Positions 16,501 to 26,100 of a DNA stretch of 64,000 nucleotides are shown here, in pieces. Every line of letters begins with the position of its first letter. Position 1 is the stretch's first letter. The stretch is taken from assembly GCF_011392125.1 (NCBI RefSeq), contig NZ_JAAJBU010000006.1, positions 115,232 to 179,231 on the forward strand, given 5' to 3'. This DNA is from Flavobacterium lotistagni (GTDB taxonomy: Bacteria; Bacteroidota; Bacteroidia; Flavobacteriales; Flavobacteriaceae). The notes under the pieces are model-generated. The model made no database searches, had not been told where the DNA came from, and saw only the letters and a program-made list of their open reading frames with translations. The position numbers and the translations under genes were made by a program.

Positions 16501-18650
16501 GAAACCTGAGGATCAGTTTCCGTAATTGACAAAGATGTTGGATTCACCCAAGTGCCGTTTCCAGACGCGTCTGATTGTAAAACATGACCAGTATTCGCCC
16601 CGGTAGTAATTTGCAAGTTGGTGGTTTTGGTTTTGCCTGAAACTTCTAATTTTTCTGTCGGCGTTGCTGTTCCGACACCTACATTGGTACCATTATCAAA
16701 CACTTGCCCATCAACTAAGGTTGTGCCGTTCCATTTTGGGATGTAATTAGTAGTTGTAGAGGAAACCTGAGGATCGGTTTCTGTAATAGTTAACGATGTT
16801 GGATTTACCCAAGTGGCGTTTCCGGCACCATCAGTTTGTAATACTTGATTCGCAGTTCCAGAAGTTGTGGGTAAATTGTAGGCATTGTTTACGTTTAAAG
16901 TTCCATTGACTCTTAATAAGTTGGTTACAAAATCACCATAAATTAATGGATTTACTGTACTTGTATTATCAATATAGAGCTTATCATTTCCGGTTTCATT
17001 TCTACCAGCAGAATTTCCAATAAATACATTTGAATTTCCTGTCGCAAATTGACCCGTAGCATAACCCAAAAACAAATTTGAATTTCCTGTTGCACTCTCG
17101 CCTGCAAAAGAGCCAACAACTGTATTAAAATTTCCTGTTAAATTATTTTTTAATGAATTGCTTCCTAAAGCTACATTCTGTTGGCCTAGTGTCGAAGCCT
17201 GACTTGCGCCAAGGCCTAAGGCAACATTTCCTGAACCTGTAGTATTGTTTCTTCCTGCATTAGTACCCACAAATGTGTTCACATTATTTGTCAAATCATC
17301 ATTGAAACCTGCATTATCGCCTATGAAAACCGAATTTCCTGTATTTACAAAAGGTATTTTACCAGCATCAACTTTAATGCTACCGACAACATGCACTTTA
17401 CTTGTTGGTGAAGAAGTCCCCACACCTACATTGGTACCATTGTCAAAAATTTGCCCATCAACTAATGTAGTTCCGTCCCATTTTGGGATATAATTTGTAG
17501 TTGCGACGGAAACCTGAGGATCAGTTTCTGTTAATGTTGGTTGATCAATCCAACCAGTATTCCCTGCGCCATCGGTCTGTAATACTTGATTGGCAGCACC
17601 AGCGGTAATTGGTAAATTATAGGCACTATTTACATTTAAGGTTCCGTTTATTTTTAATACATCTGTTGCGAAATCTCCATAAATTAAAGGAGAGACTGTG
17701 CTTGAATTGTCTATGTATAATTTATCGCTCCCAGTTTCATTATAACCCGCCTGATAACCTAAAAAAATGTTTTTGTTACCAGTAAGGTTAGAATATCCGG
17801 CCTCAGAACCAATGGCAATGTTTCCTGAAGCATTGGTAGCCGAAGCCATTGTAGCTGAACCTAAAGCCACGTTTCCGCTTCCGAGTACTTTATATGATAA
17901 TGCACTTTCTCCTACAGCAACGTTATTGTCTCCAGAACTGTTAGCAGATAGTGCAGACCTACCAATGGCAACATTTGAACTTCCAGTAGTATTGTTGTCA
18001 AGTGCGGCAGCGCCATAGGCGGTATTTAAATTGCCCGTTGTGTTGGAACGGCCTGCAAGTGCTCCGGTAAAGGTATTAGCTTCGCCACTAGAGTTGAATT
18101 GTCCGGCTTGTTGACCAACAAAAACATTTTGGTTGCCCGATATATCGTCGTTGGCTCCTGCTAGTTCACCTATAAAAACTGAATTTCCCGTATTAAGAAC
18201 TTCAATCTGTCCTTTTTCAGTAATTCTAACTTTAATGAGATTATTGGTTCTAATATCAAGAGCATTGTTGTCGGTGGTGCCAATAAAATTTATACCACTT
18301 ACAGCCCCAGTGTTTCCTGTAGTTTTCCACTCATTAGAACCCGAAGCAACACCCATCGATTTCCATACTGTTGAGTTATTATCCCAATAATAAAAGCCCG
18401 GGGTATTTAAACCGACTGTGGTTGTTAAATATACCAACAAACCCTGCTGAGTTGCAGTAGGATTTGTTGCCGGAAAGTTATCAATTCTCGGTACAAGAAA
18501 TCCATCGGTATTAGACGGGGCAGATGAATTACTAGCGGCAACGTCTAGTTGTGCTTGCGGATTTGTAGTATTGATTCCTACTTGTGCATGAGATAGAAAA
18601 GAAAAGCACAACAATAACCCAAATAAACAATTCTGGCAATTTAGCTTCAT
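13590..18650 (-). CDS. Fibre-like repeat protein with C-terminal peptidase S74 chaperone
   Basis: This 1686-aa protein has a signal peptide (ending SFLSHAQ) followed by VGINTTNPQAQLDVA. It alternates YadA-head-like runs (GNNNVAVGESAL, GNKNIFLGYQAG, ETGSDKLYIDNS) with seven copies of an ETDPQVSSTTTNYIPKWNG block. The C-terminus carries the S74 intramolecular chaperone: FSDQRIKNIKGI with Ser1485 and Lys1490 at the expected positions, then a coiled coil (LKRIEVLEDENNKLKAEAQ). In this family the chaperone trimerises the fibre and may cut itself off before the catalytic Ser. There is no T9SS sorting domain, so the export route is unclear. The S74 domain is best known from phage tail fibres, but no phage genes are near and signal-peptide versions are common in Bacteroidota. 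Confidence 0.88.
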   Translation of the reverse strand: MKLNCQNCLFGLLLCFSFLSHAQVGINTTNPQAQLDVAASNSSAPSNTDGFLVPRIDNFPATNPTATQQGLLVYLTTTVGLNTPGFYYWDNNSTVWKSMGVASGSNEWKTTGNTGAVSGINFIGTTDNNALDIRTNNLIKVRITEKGQIEVLNTGNSVFIGELAGANDDISGNQNVFVGQQAGQFNSSGEANTFTGALAGRSNTTGNLNTAYGAAALDNNTTGSSNVAIGRSALSANSSGDNNVAVGESALSYKVLGSGNVALGSATMASATNASGNIAIGSEAGYSNLTGNKNIFLGYQAGYNETGSDKLYIDNSSTVSPLIYGDFATDVLKINGTLNVNSAYNLPITAGAANQVLQTDGAGNTGWIDQPTLTETDPQVSVATTNYIPKWDGTTLVDGQIFDNGTNVGVGTSSPTSKVHVVGSIKVDAGKIPFVNTGNSVFIGDNAGFNDDLTNNVNTFVGTNAGRNNTTGSGNVALGLGASQASTLGQQNVALGSNSLKNNLTGNFNTVVGSFAGESATGNSNLFLGYATGQFATGNSNVFIGNSAGRNETGNDKLYIDNTSTVNPLIYGDFVTNLLRVNGTLNVNNAYNLPTTSGTANQVLQTDGAGNATWVNPTSLTITETDPQVSSTTTNYIPKWNGTTLVDGQVFDNGTNVGVGTATPTEKLEVSGKTKTTNLQITTGANTGHVLQSDASGNGTWVNPTSLSITETDPQVSSSTTNYIPKWNGTALVDGQVFDNGTNVGVGTAAPTEKLEVNGKTKTTHLQITTGATNGYVLQSDATGNGAWVNPSALSITETDPQVSATTSNYVPKWNGTTLVDGKLFDNGVNIGIGTTNPNALLTIGDTMTPLPFLPKLSVNTSGNLPLFIGETTGQKGLILGYDGNNIQGRSGANFTVNNDLILNNYGGNVGVGTASPTEKLEVSGKTKTTNLQITTGANAGYVLQSDASGNGTWVNPTTLSITETDPQVSSSTTNYIPKWNGTALVDGQVFDNGTNVGIGTTSPSAKLVLADAFATGGMFKLHDANNTAGDKWWLGFTHGNGAGSVDANDRARIGVEIASGGPGRLYFTTGAAGAQSEAMRITENGNVGIGTTAPSSKLQVLGKTTTSTFQMTSGANANYVLQSDATGNSTWVNPTSLSITETDPQVSSTTSNYIPKWNGTTLVDGQVFDNGTNVGIGTSTPTDKVHVLGNIKVDGGKLPFVNTGGSVFIGLDAGLNDDLVTNDNTYVGGNAGKANVGGIQNVALGSGALELNTNSRNTAVGFNALNSNVNGTNNLALGNYAGATSTGSGNILIGGGAGESTLGSNNILIGTDVGKTNTLSNKLMIDNSGVGNPLIWGDFATDLLRVNGTLNINNAYNLPTTSGTANQVLQTNGAGATSWVNASTLSITESDPQVSSTTTNYIPKWNGTTLVDGQVFDNGTNVGIGTSTPTQAKFVVNGSDTNTFANYGFLNRTTPTGTVNPASAQNYSIYASNRIAASEFNAFSDQRIKNIKGISDSKKDLETLSKIEITNYTLKDSIAKGANHYKKVIAQQVEKVYPQAVSTMTDVVPDIYKSAQMKEGYIALGNNLKAGEKVKIIFASGEEITEVKEATATGFKVDAKTTEKVFVYGRQVNDFHTVDYEALSTLNISATQELLKRIEVLEDENNKLKAEAQNYKALKADVELLKTLLFNDKLKATDTAQAHKY
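14385..17540 (-). repeat. Seven interspersed blocks within the S74 fibre gene
   Basis: Seven copies of a block of about 50-80 residues (TETDPQV, NYIPKWNGTTLVDGQVFDNG, NVGIGT-PT) are separated by head-like or unique segments. Copies at about 15650-16850 are close to identical at DNA level over long stretches, which suggests recent duplication or gene conversion and makes this stretch prone to assembly error. Confidence 0.8.
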
Positions 18651-18774
18651 AAAGATAATTGTTAAAATTATGCTGCTAAATTAGATGGCGCCTTTTTCAA
18701 ACAGGTGCAATCAAAACGCAAATCGTTATACTAATAACGCATTAAAAAAACTCAATGATTTTATTTTCAATAGA

Positions 18775-20895
18775 TTACAAACTCTCTTGAAATTCTTTTG
18801 GGGTTTGACCAGTATATTCTTTAAAACACTTACTAAAGTAATTAGGAGAACTAAAACCTGTTTCATAGGCGATTTCAGAGATGGTAGCCGTGTAGTTGAT
18901 TAGCCTTTCCTTGGCAAATTCTAATCGAATGTTGCGCATATATATACTGGTTGGCACATTAGTCACTGCCTTGATTTTTCGCAACAACTGGCTTTTACTT
19001 AATCCAATTTCTTTAGCCAATTCATCTGGCCCGAAAGTTTCTTCTAATAAATGCATCTCTATTTTCTGCTTGATGGTTTGCAGAAATTTATCTTCAATAG
19101 ATAGAAGTTCATGGTTCTTTAAGTTTTTTATAGAAAATACCTGAAACTGTTTTTGCATTTTGAGTTGCGCAGAAATTCTGTTTTTCAAACGCAATAATAG
19201 TTCGGTTTGATTAAATGGTTTGACTAAATAATCGTCAGCTTCATATTCGAGCCCTTTTAACTTGTCGGTTTCGCTAGTTTTTGCAGTTAAAATCAGTACC
19301 GGAATATGCGAAGTTCTGATGTCTTTTTTAAGTTCTTGTAGCATCTGTAATCCGTCTAGTATGGGCATCATCACGTCACTTATAATGATGTCGGGCGTAA
19401 ATTCAATCGCTTTTTCAAGGCCTGTTTTGCCATCTTCGGCTTCAATTATGGCATACTCATTCTCGACGACTTCCTTAATGTACTTTCTTAATTCATAGTT
19501 GTCTTCCACTAATAATAGCACTTTTTTATCGGCATCATACTCTACTTCAGGCATGACTTTTTGCGCATCTACAACTTCCAAATTATATAAAGGACTATTT
19601 GAATTATCAGGCGAAGTTTGAATTAAAGTGTAATTGACCTTAAGCAATTCCAACCGCTCAATGGTTACTGGTATATTTACTACAAAAGAACTTCCTTCAT
19701 TTTTTTTACTGCTTACTTCAATAGTTCCGCCCACCGAGGTTACTAGTTCATAAACCAGTGCTAAGCCAATTCCCGAACTCGCTTCTAATCCGATATTTGA
19801 ATAATAATATTGATTAAAAATAAACGGCAATTCTTCTGGTGTAATTCCTCTTCCGGTATCGGTAATGGTGAGTTGCAGGCCATCTTGGTTAATTAAATCT
19901 GCCGCAAAAAGAACCGTATCGCCTGAGGCAGAAAACTTAAACGCATTGCCCAACAAATTGTAAATCACCTTAGAAACCAAATCGACATCCAGATAAATCA
20001 TTCTAATTTTTGAATCTATTTCGTATTCAAATTTTATGTTCTTAGCCTCAGAAAGATTAGAAAAACTAGCAAGTTGACTGGTGATAAAAGGACTAAAATT
20101 GATTTTTGAAATCTCTGTGATACGCTTTTTGTTTTCTGCTTTTGCTAATTCTAATATTTGATTGATTAGTTCTAACAATCGGTTGGAGTTGTTTCTGATA
20201 CTATCGGTGTATTTCTTGGGTGCTTTGGCCGTTTCTAAATTCTCGTTGGCCCCCAAAATAAGGGTTAAAGGCGTTCTAATTTCGTGAGAAATATTCGAAA
20301 AAAGTCTGGTTTTCAGTGTATCTACTTCTTTCAATGCTTCAACTTGTTTACTAATTACTTCTTCATTTTGCTCAGCATCACTAATAAAAACTCTTATTAC
20401 TATTGCTAAAAAAATGAATGGCAAAGCCCCAAGAAAATTAAAAACATGGTCTAAGCCCAACCAAAAGAAACTGAAATAATACAGTAAAACAGCCACAGTC
20501 AAACCCAACACAAATTGCTTTCCTTTTAAAAATATAGCACAAACAAAAAATAATACATAATACGTTTGGATGACGTCTTTAGAAGATTCAACAAAATGAT
20601 TAAAGGTAAAAACAAACAAGAAACCGATGATTAGCAATACGACATACTTGCTTTTGTTTGACAAACATCTGGTAAACAGCAGCAACTGTAGTAGTATTAA
20701 CAAAATAGCGACTGAAATCGCGCTATTAAAATCTGATTTGAGTAGATGCCTGACGATATTGACTAAAAGTATGATGCTCTCAATAAGTAACGCCAAATTA
20801 AAAATCTTTAGCCTGCGAATTTCTATTTTATTGTTATCCTGATTGTTAAACTCAAGATTTAGCGCTTTGTAATATATTTCTTTTAGTTTTCCCAT
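18775..20895 (-). CDS. Hybrid histidine kinase / response regulator / AraC-type regulator
   Basis: This 706-aa one-protein two-component system has about six N-terminal membrane segments (residues 20-180) and no large periplasmic sensor. HisKA follows with the H-box SNISHEIRTPLTLIL (His204), then an HATPase domain (NLLGNAFKFS; DTGRGI; SSGIGLALVYELV), a receiver (LLLVEDN; Asp507 in ISDVMMP; VKPFNQTE) and a C-terminal AraC helix-turn-helix (LSKSQLLRKIKAVTNVP to SSPNYFSKCFKEYTGQTPKEF). An in-frame ATG at 20934 is excluded because a strong promoter (20906-20935) overlaps it. The leader is then only about 5 nt. It sits among surface-protein genes on the same strand; control of them is inference. 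Confidence 0.93.
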   Translation of the reverse strand: MGKLKEIYYKALNLEFNNQDNNKIEIRRLKIFNLALLIESIILLVNIVRHLLKSDFNSAISVAILLILLQLLLFTRCLSNKSKYVVLLIIGFLFVFTFNHFVESSKDVIQTYYVLFFVCAIFLKGKQFVLGLTVAVLLYYFSFFWLGLDHVFNFLGALPFIFLAIVIRVFISDAEQNEEVISKQVEALKEVDTLKTRLFSNISHEIRTPLTLILGANENLETAKAPKKYTDSIRNNSNRLLELINQILELAKAENKKRITEISKINFSPFITSQLASFSNLSEAKNIKFEYEIDSKIRMIYLDVDLVSKVIYNLLGNAFKFSASGDTVLFAADLINQDGLQLTITDTGRGITPEELPFIFNQYYYSNIGLEASSGIGLALVYELVTSVGGTIEVSSKKNEGSSFVVNIPVTIERLELLKVNYTLIQTSPDNSNSPLYNLEVVDAQKVMPEVEYDADKKVLLLVEDNYELRKYIKEVVENEYAIIEAEDGKTGLEKAIEFTPDIIISDVMMPILDGLQMLQELKKDIRTSHIPVLILTAKTSETDKLKGLEYEADDYLVKPFNQTELLLRLKNRISAQLKMQKQFQVFSIKNLKNHELLSIEDKFLQTIKQKIEMHLLEETFGPDELAKEIGLSKSQLLRKIKAVTNVPTSIYMRNIRLEFAKERLINYTATISEIAYETGFSSPNYFSKCFKEYTGQTPKEFQESL

Positions 20896-20905
20896 AGTAG
20901 TAATA

Positions 20906-20935
20906 CAAATATAAAGGCTTTTAGTTTGAGTCAAA
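20906..20935 (-). promoter_or_regulatory. Promoter of the hybrid kinase gene
   Basis: On the minus strand TTTG (20935-20932), an 18-nt spacer and TATATTTG (20913-20906) match the Flavobacterium consensus. The predicted start near 20900 leaves a leader of about 5 nt, nearly leaderless. Confidence 0.8.
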
Positions 20936-21054
20936 TTTATTTAAATGCATCCCCTGATTAAGATTTATGTAGGTTCGTATTGAGTCGAGTGCATATCCAT
21001 TCTATCTCAGAACTACTTCAATTGCTTATGATGGTAGAATTTAGTTCTCACCAA

Positions 21055-21092
21055 GAAAAAAGGGCAGACGGATATTCCATCGGCCCTTTTTT
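21055..21092 (-). terminator. Terminator after the secreted EEP-fold gene
   Basis: On the minus strand GGGC-CGATGGA pairs with TCCGTCT-GCCC around a 3-nt loop, with minor mismatches and a wobble pair, and is followed by a run of seven T. The opposite strand also ends in T, so it may work both ways. Confidence 0.8.
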
Positions 21093-21114
21093 GCTGGACA
21101 TTATTTTGGTCTTT

Positions 21115-22800
21115 TTATTCTTTAACGAATTTTGCCAATCGAGTAGCGACTTTTAAAATATAAATTCCGGAAGGCAAGTCAGCTACATTTAGCGTATTCT
21201 CATCGACTTTCACAAAACGCATTGTTCTGCCGGTTAAGTCATATACTTCAATAGTAGCATCTGTTGCCTGATCAATTCTATCAAACTTGAGCTGGTCTTG
21301 AACCGGATTAGGGTAAACTGACCATGGCTTTTGTTGTGAAACAGAAAAATCAGCATCCGATAGCGCAGAAAACTGAAAACCTACACTTACCGGTAAATGG
21401 TTGGAAGTGGTGTTGTAATAATTAGAAATTCCAAAAGGCAAAGTGACTTCTTGCGCTGCTACTGAAAAATAATTAGCAAACAGTTCATTAGAGATAATGA
21501 TATTCTCGATGATCGGATGAATGCCAAAATTGGTATCCACATCGATGATACTGCTAGTGATTCCTTTATAATCGGCCTCATCATCCATGAAATTCTTGTA
21601 AGGCGAAACGCTACAATTACAAGTAGTACTGGTCGTTCCCAACAAATAATCGTTAAAATCACCCAGGATAATAAGATTTTTTGTGTTGTAACTGGCACCG
21701 TCAAGAATGCCTTTCAAACCAATCGAACCGCCCAATCTACGAGTATAGCTCATGGCCGTTCCATCTTCAGCTTTAGCGTGAATATTTATCAAAGAAAGTG
21801 GCACAGAAGCATTTCCTGATATCAGGTTAACGTTATAAAGTGCAGGAAATCGACCATTGGTCCAGTTGTAGGAATAGGAATTTCCTTGCGAGGCATTGCC
21901 GTTACTCAATTGTGAAGCACTAACAAATTGCACTCGTGCCTTCTTATAAATGATTCCTTGTCTTTGATCGCAATCATTAGTTAGTGTTGGGACAATCTTT
22001 CCTTCCCATTGATCATTACCGAGAAGCGAAACCAGATTAGCAATGGTAGGCACTGCGTTGGTGTTGGAAACTTCCTGAATACAATATATATCTGAATTCA
22101 TCGAAAGCATGGCTGAAGCAATATTGCTCAACTGAAGTGTTTCATCTGTCGGACCGAAAGTACTACAACCGAGCCATTCCGTATTCCAATTGGTGATTCT
22201 AAAAAGGCCTGCATTAGGGTTATTTCCCAGTGGTTCACCGACAATTCTGACATTTTTAATTTCCCAAGTCGCGCTTTGTGAAGCACTACTAATATAACGA
22301 AATGCGATTCTGGAGTTTTCAGACTTAGCCGATTCTGGAACAATCAACTCACCAGAGGAAACATATTGCCACGCAGCAGGAAGCGTCTGATTCAGGCCTT
22401 GAAGCTCAACCCAAGTAGTAGTGGTCGGATTACCAGTGTAATTGGCAGTAGCAAAAACTTTATACCAGCCTTGCAAGACACCAACATTGACTACTGCTGC
22501 ATTTCCTCGAGTATGGCTGAATGTTAATTTCACATTATTAGTCGCTGATAGATTGATAGGAGAGCTAATCAACCAATCTTCATTCTCGACACTTTGCCCA
22601 GCCGCATAACCATTACAAACGGCACCATAAGTACTGCTGAAATACCAAGTTTGCGCTCCTGTCACACTTACCGGGGTAAAAGCGCTAAAACTAGATTGAG
22701 TTAATAGAGTTTGGTCGAAAATAGTGGTTTGCGCTAAAGCTGGACTTACTTGAAAATAAAAAATCATCAAATAAACAAACCTTCTGAGTAATTTATTCAT
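21115..22800 (-). CDS. Secreted endonuclease/exonuclease/phosphatase-family protein with T9SS sorting domain
   Basis: This 561-aa protein has the signal peptide MNKLLRRFVYLMIFYFQVSPALAQ, which together with a promoter at 22865-22898 selects the ATG at 22800 over one 40 codons upstream. Residues about 25-190 form a jelly-roll-like region (WLISSPINLSATNNVKLTFSH), the so-called choice-of-anchor type. The EEP-fold catalytic domain follows: RITNWNTEWLG, IYCIQEVSN (metal-binding Glu), LINIHAKAED, LIILGDFNDYL (Asn/Asp) and a late TSNHLPVSVGF with the catalytic His. The C-terminus is a T9SS sorting domain (VYPNPVQDQLKFD; YDLTGRTMRFV; SGIYILKVATRLAKFVKE). It is likely an extracellular nuclease or phosphatase for scavenging DNA or phosphate; the substrate is not determined. 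Confidence 0.9.
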   Translation of the reverse strand: MNKLLRRFVYLMIFYFQVSPALAQTTIFDQTLLTQSSFSAFTPVSVTGAQTWYFSSTYGAVCNGYAAGQSVENEDWLISSPINLSATNNVKLTFSHTRGNAAVVNVGVLQGWYKVFATANYTGNPTTTTWVELQGLNQTLPAAWQYVSSGELIVPESAKSENSRIAFRYISSASQSATWEIKNVRIVGEPLGNNPNAGLFRITNWNTEWLGCSTFGPTDETLQLSNIASAMLSMNSDIYCIQEVSNTNAVPTIANLVSLLGNDQWEGKIVPTLTNDCDQRQGIIYKKARVQFVSASQLSNGNASQGNSYSYNWTNGRFPALYNVNLISGNASVPLSLINIHAKAEDGTAMSYTRRLGGSIGLKGILDGASYNTKNLIILGDFNDYLLGTTSTTCNCSVSPYKNFMDDEADYKGITSSIIDVDTNFGIHPIIENIIISNELFANYFSVAAQEVTLPFGISNYYNTTSNHLPVSVGFQFSALSDADFSVSQQKPWSVYPNPVQDQLKFDRIDQATDATIEVYDLTGRTMRFVKVDENTLNVADLPSGIYILKVATRLAKFVKE

Positions 22801-22864
22801 TGGAATTAGATTGGTATGAAAACCTTTACAACTATTGTCTACGTAGGTTTCATGATAATATTCG

Positions 22865-22898
22865 CAAATATAGAAGAATTGATTGAAACCCTTACAAA
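22865..22898 (-). promoter_or_regulatory. Promoter of the secreted EEP-fold gene
   Basis: On the minus strand TTTG (22898-22895) and TATATTTG (22872-22865) are separated by 22 nt, long but within the range seen in this phylum. It gives a leader of about 58 nt. Confidence 0.6.
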
Positions 22899-23096
22899 TT
22901 AAAGTTTTGTTGATTCTCAAATGATTACATGCAAACTTTATCTACTAGTCCTAATTCTTAAAAATAGACGTGGTGATTTTCCTATACCAAAACATGTCTA
23001 GAAGAAAAACAAAATGAATAGTTGTAAGATTTAGACTATTTTTTATCAAAAAACATGCATTTCATCGATGTTTTTGGTATTTAATCGATAAAAAAT

Positions 23097-23127
23097 TTTG
23101 TCAATTAGAATGAGCTATCTATTTTTG
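23097..23127 (+). promoter_or_regulatory. Promoter of the 2784-aa adhesin gene
   Basis: TTTG (23097-23100), a 19-nt spacer and TATTTTTG (23120-23127) form a full consensus promoter. The start is predicted near 23133, about 50 nt before the ATG. The leader contains a run of six G (TCGGGGGGAAAAG) close to the start codon. Confidence 0.8.
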
Positions 23128-23183
23128 GTTCGTTAAATAATTGGTATTAACCTAAAAAACACTTTTCGGGGGGAAAAGAAGTT

Positions 23184-26100
23184 ATGAGAACAATTACATT
23201 ATTAAACAGAAAAGAATTTATACTAATTGGCTTTTTGCTATTAGTAACCTTAGGGTACTCACAAACAACCCAAACGTATAATTCCAGCGGCAGCTTTGTG
23301 GCGCCAGCCGGAGTTACGTCTGTGCAAGTTCAGGCTTGGGGTGCTGGTGGTGCTGGTGGTGGAAACACAACCACATCAGATGGTGCCGGTGGTGGCGGTG
23401 GTGGAGCATACAGCTCTAACCCAGCCTCGTTGGTAACACCTGGAACTACCTATACCATTACGGTAGGTACTGGTGGAGTTCCTGTTGCCGGAGCAGCTGG
23501 CGGTGCGGGTGGTGATTCATGGTTCAACACTGCTGGCACAGTAATGGCCAAAGGTGGAAACGGTGGAAACCCTCCTGTGAGCGGAAACGGTGGAATTGGT
23601 GGAAACGGTGGAACTGCTGCTGCTAGCGTTGGAACTGTAAAGTTCAACGGCGGTAATGGTGGAACCGGAAGAAACAACAATTCCGGTCAAGGTGGCCCTG
23701 GAGCAACTTCAGGTGGTACACTTGGGGCTGGTTTATCTGGAGCAGCAACATGGAGTACTGTAAACGCTCCAACACCTGTTCCAACTGGTGCTGGTGCCGG
23801 TGCTAATGGCGGTACTGCGACTAATCACGGAGATGACAATACCTCAACTCCTGGTGGTGGTGGTGGTGGTGCCGGAGATAAAAACTCTGGAGGCTCTGCC
23901 GATAGAATTGGCGGTTACGGTGCCAATGGTCAAGTTATACTTACATGGGTTTGCCCAACGTATGCATTAACCGCTGCCCCAACTAATAATGGTCCTTTTT
24001 GTGGTACATCCTCTTCTGTGATTACTTTAAGATCTTCTTCATTACCTTCAGGAACTTATACTGTAACCTATAACCTTTCTGGTGCAACAACCGCTATTGG
24101 AAATACTGCAACCATGGTATTTACAGCAGGTGTACCAGGAACTGGAACTATCACAACACCTACGTTGAACATAGGAGCAACGACAGTAACTATAACCAGT
24201 ATGTATTCTGGTTCAGGTTGTAACACAACTATAAGCACTTTCAACACTACAACAGTGAATGTAACAGCACCTCCAACTGCGGTGGCTGGTACAAATGTAG
24301 CTGGTTGTTCTACTACACCAAGTTTCAATGTTACAGCCGGGTCTAGTGCAACCAATTATTCCTCATTGGTTTGGACTTCGAGCGGAACCGGAACATTTAC
24401 AGACGCAAACTCTTTAACCCTTTGTACTTACACTCCGAGTGCGGCAGATATCGCTGGAGGAACAGTAATCATAACTTTAAGAGTTACAGGAAATTCACCT
24501 TGTGGTACTGTCACTTCATCAAAGTTTTTAACGGTGTATGAAAACCCTACTGCAAATGCTGGATCGAATATAAGCACTTGTTCTGGGAATGGTCCTGTGA
24601 ATATCACTTTTGGATCCAGCGCATCGAATCATTCAAGTGTGTTATGGACTTCAAGTGGAACTGGTACTTTTGCCAACGCCAATTCCTTGTCAACTTGTAC
24701 TTACGACCCAAGCGCTGCAGATAGTGCCGCCGGATCAGTAACTTTAACTTTAACCGTGAACAGTTTATATTGCGGTACAGTTACTTCTACCAAGACGGTA
24801 AGCATTTTCACATCGCCAACTTCAATTGCTGGTCCTAATATGAACACTTGCTCTACTTCTGGAGCTGTAAATATTACCGCTGGTTCTAGTGCTGTGAATC
24901 ACTCTAGCGTGATGTGGACCTCAAGCGGAACGGGAACCTTTACTAATCCAACATCATTAACCCTATGTACTTATAATCCTAGTGCATCAGATATTACTGC
25001 CGGAAGTGTTACTTTGACCTTGTCAGCTTATGGAAATCCGCCATGTAATCCAATCCTTTCTACAAAAACACTTATCATCAACAGAGCCATGACTGCAAAC
25101 GCTGGAACAGCATTTACCGTTTGTTCATCAGGCTCTGCTATAAATATCACCGCGGGATCAAGTGCAACCAACCACACTAGCGTTAATTGGACTTCAAGCG
25201 GCACAGGTACTTTTGCCAATGCCAACTCGTTAACCACTTGCACTTATACGCCAAGCGCAGCTGATATTGCGGCGGGAACTGTTATTTTCACTTTGACTGC
25301 ATCAAATAGTGGTTGCCCAAATGTGACTGCAACGAAAACGATGACAATTACTGGTCTTCCAACTGCTGTTGCTGGACCTGCTCTTGTTACATGCGCTACT
25401 ACTGGAGCCATCAATATTACTGCTGGATCAAGTGCTACAAATCAAACCAGTGTAACCTGGACCTCGAGTGGAACTGGAACTTTTACCAATGCCAATTCAT
25501 TGACTTTATGTACTTACAATCCAAGTGCAGCTGATATCACCGCGGGTAGTGTTACTATAACATTAACTGCTTTTGGAAATGCACCTTGCGCCAATGCAAC
25601 ATCTACCAAAGTACTAACCATCAGTAGAGTAATGACTGCTGTAGCTGGAACTGCCATAACAGCTTGTTCATCGGTAGCTGCCGTTAGTATTATTACCGGA
25701 TCATCGGCTACAAATTATACAACAGTAACATGGTCATCTAGTGGTACAGGAACGTTTTCAAATCCTAATTCGCTTACAACTTGTACCTATTCACCTAGTG
25801 CTGCTGATATAGCTGCGGGGAATGTAACTTTAACATTAACTGCTTCAAATGCTGGTTGCCCTAATGTAACCTCAACTAAAACATTCACTATTGTTCCAGC
25901 GGCTACTTCTGTGGCAGGACCAGCAATGACTAGTTGCTATACTTCAGGTGCTATCAACATCACTGCAGGATCCAGCGCAACCAATCACACCGGTGTGACC
26001 TGGACTTCGAGCGGAACAGGTACTTTTACCAATGCCAATTCGCTAACATTGTGCACCTATACACCAAGCGCGGCTGATATTACGGCCGGAAGTGTTACTA

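Noticed and set aside
13590..18650. Prophage because of the S74 tail-fibre domain
   Set aside because: There is a signal peptide, no phage gene is near, and S74 proteins with signal peptides are widespread in Bacteroidota.
18663..18670. Promoter -7 element (TAATTTTA on the minus strand) for the fibre gene
   Set aside because: The final G of TAnnTTTG is missing and no -33 is found, so I did not list it.
23065..23090. Two ATCGAT palindromes ahead of the adhesin promoter
   Set aside because: Six-nt palindromes in AT-rich DNA arise by chance; no larger symmetry was found.
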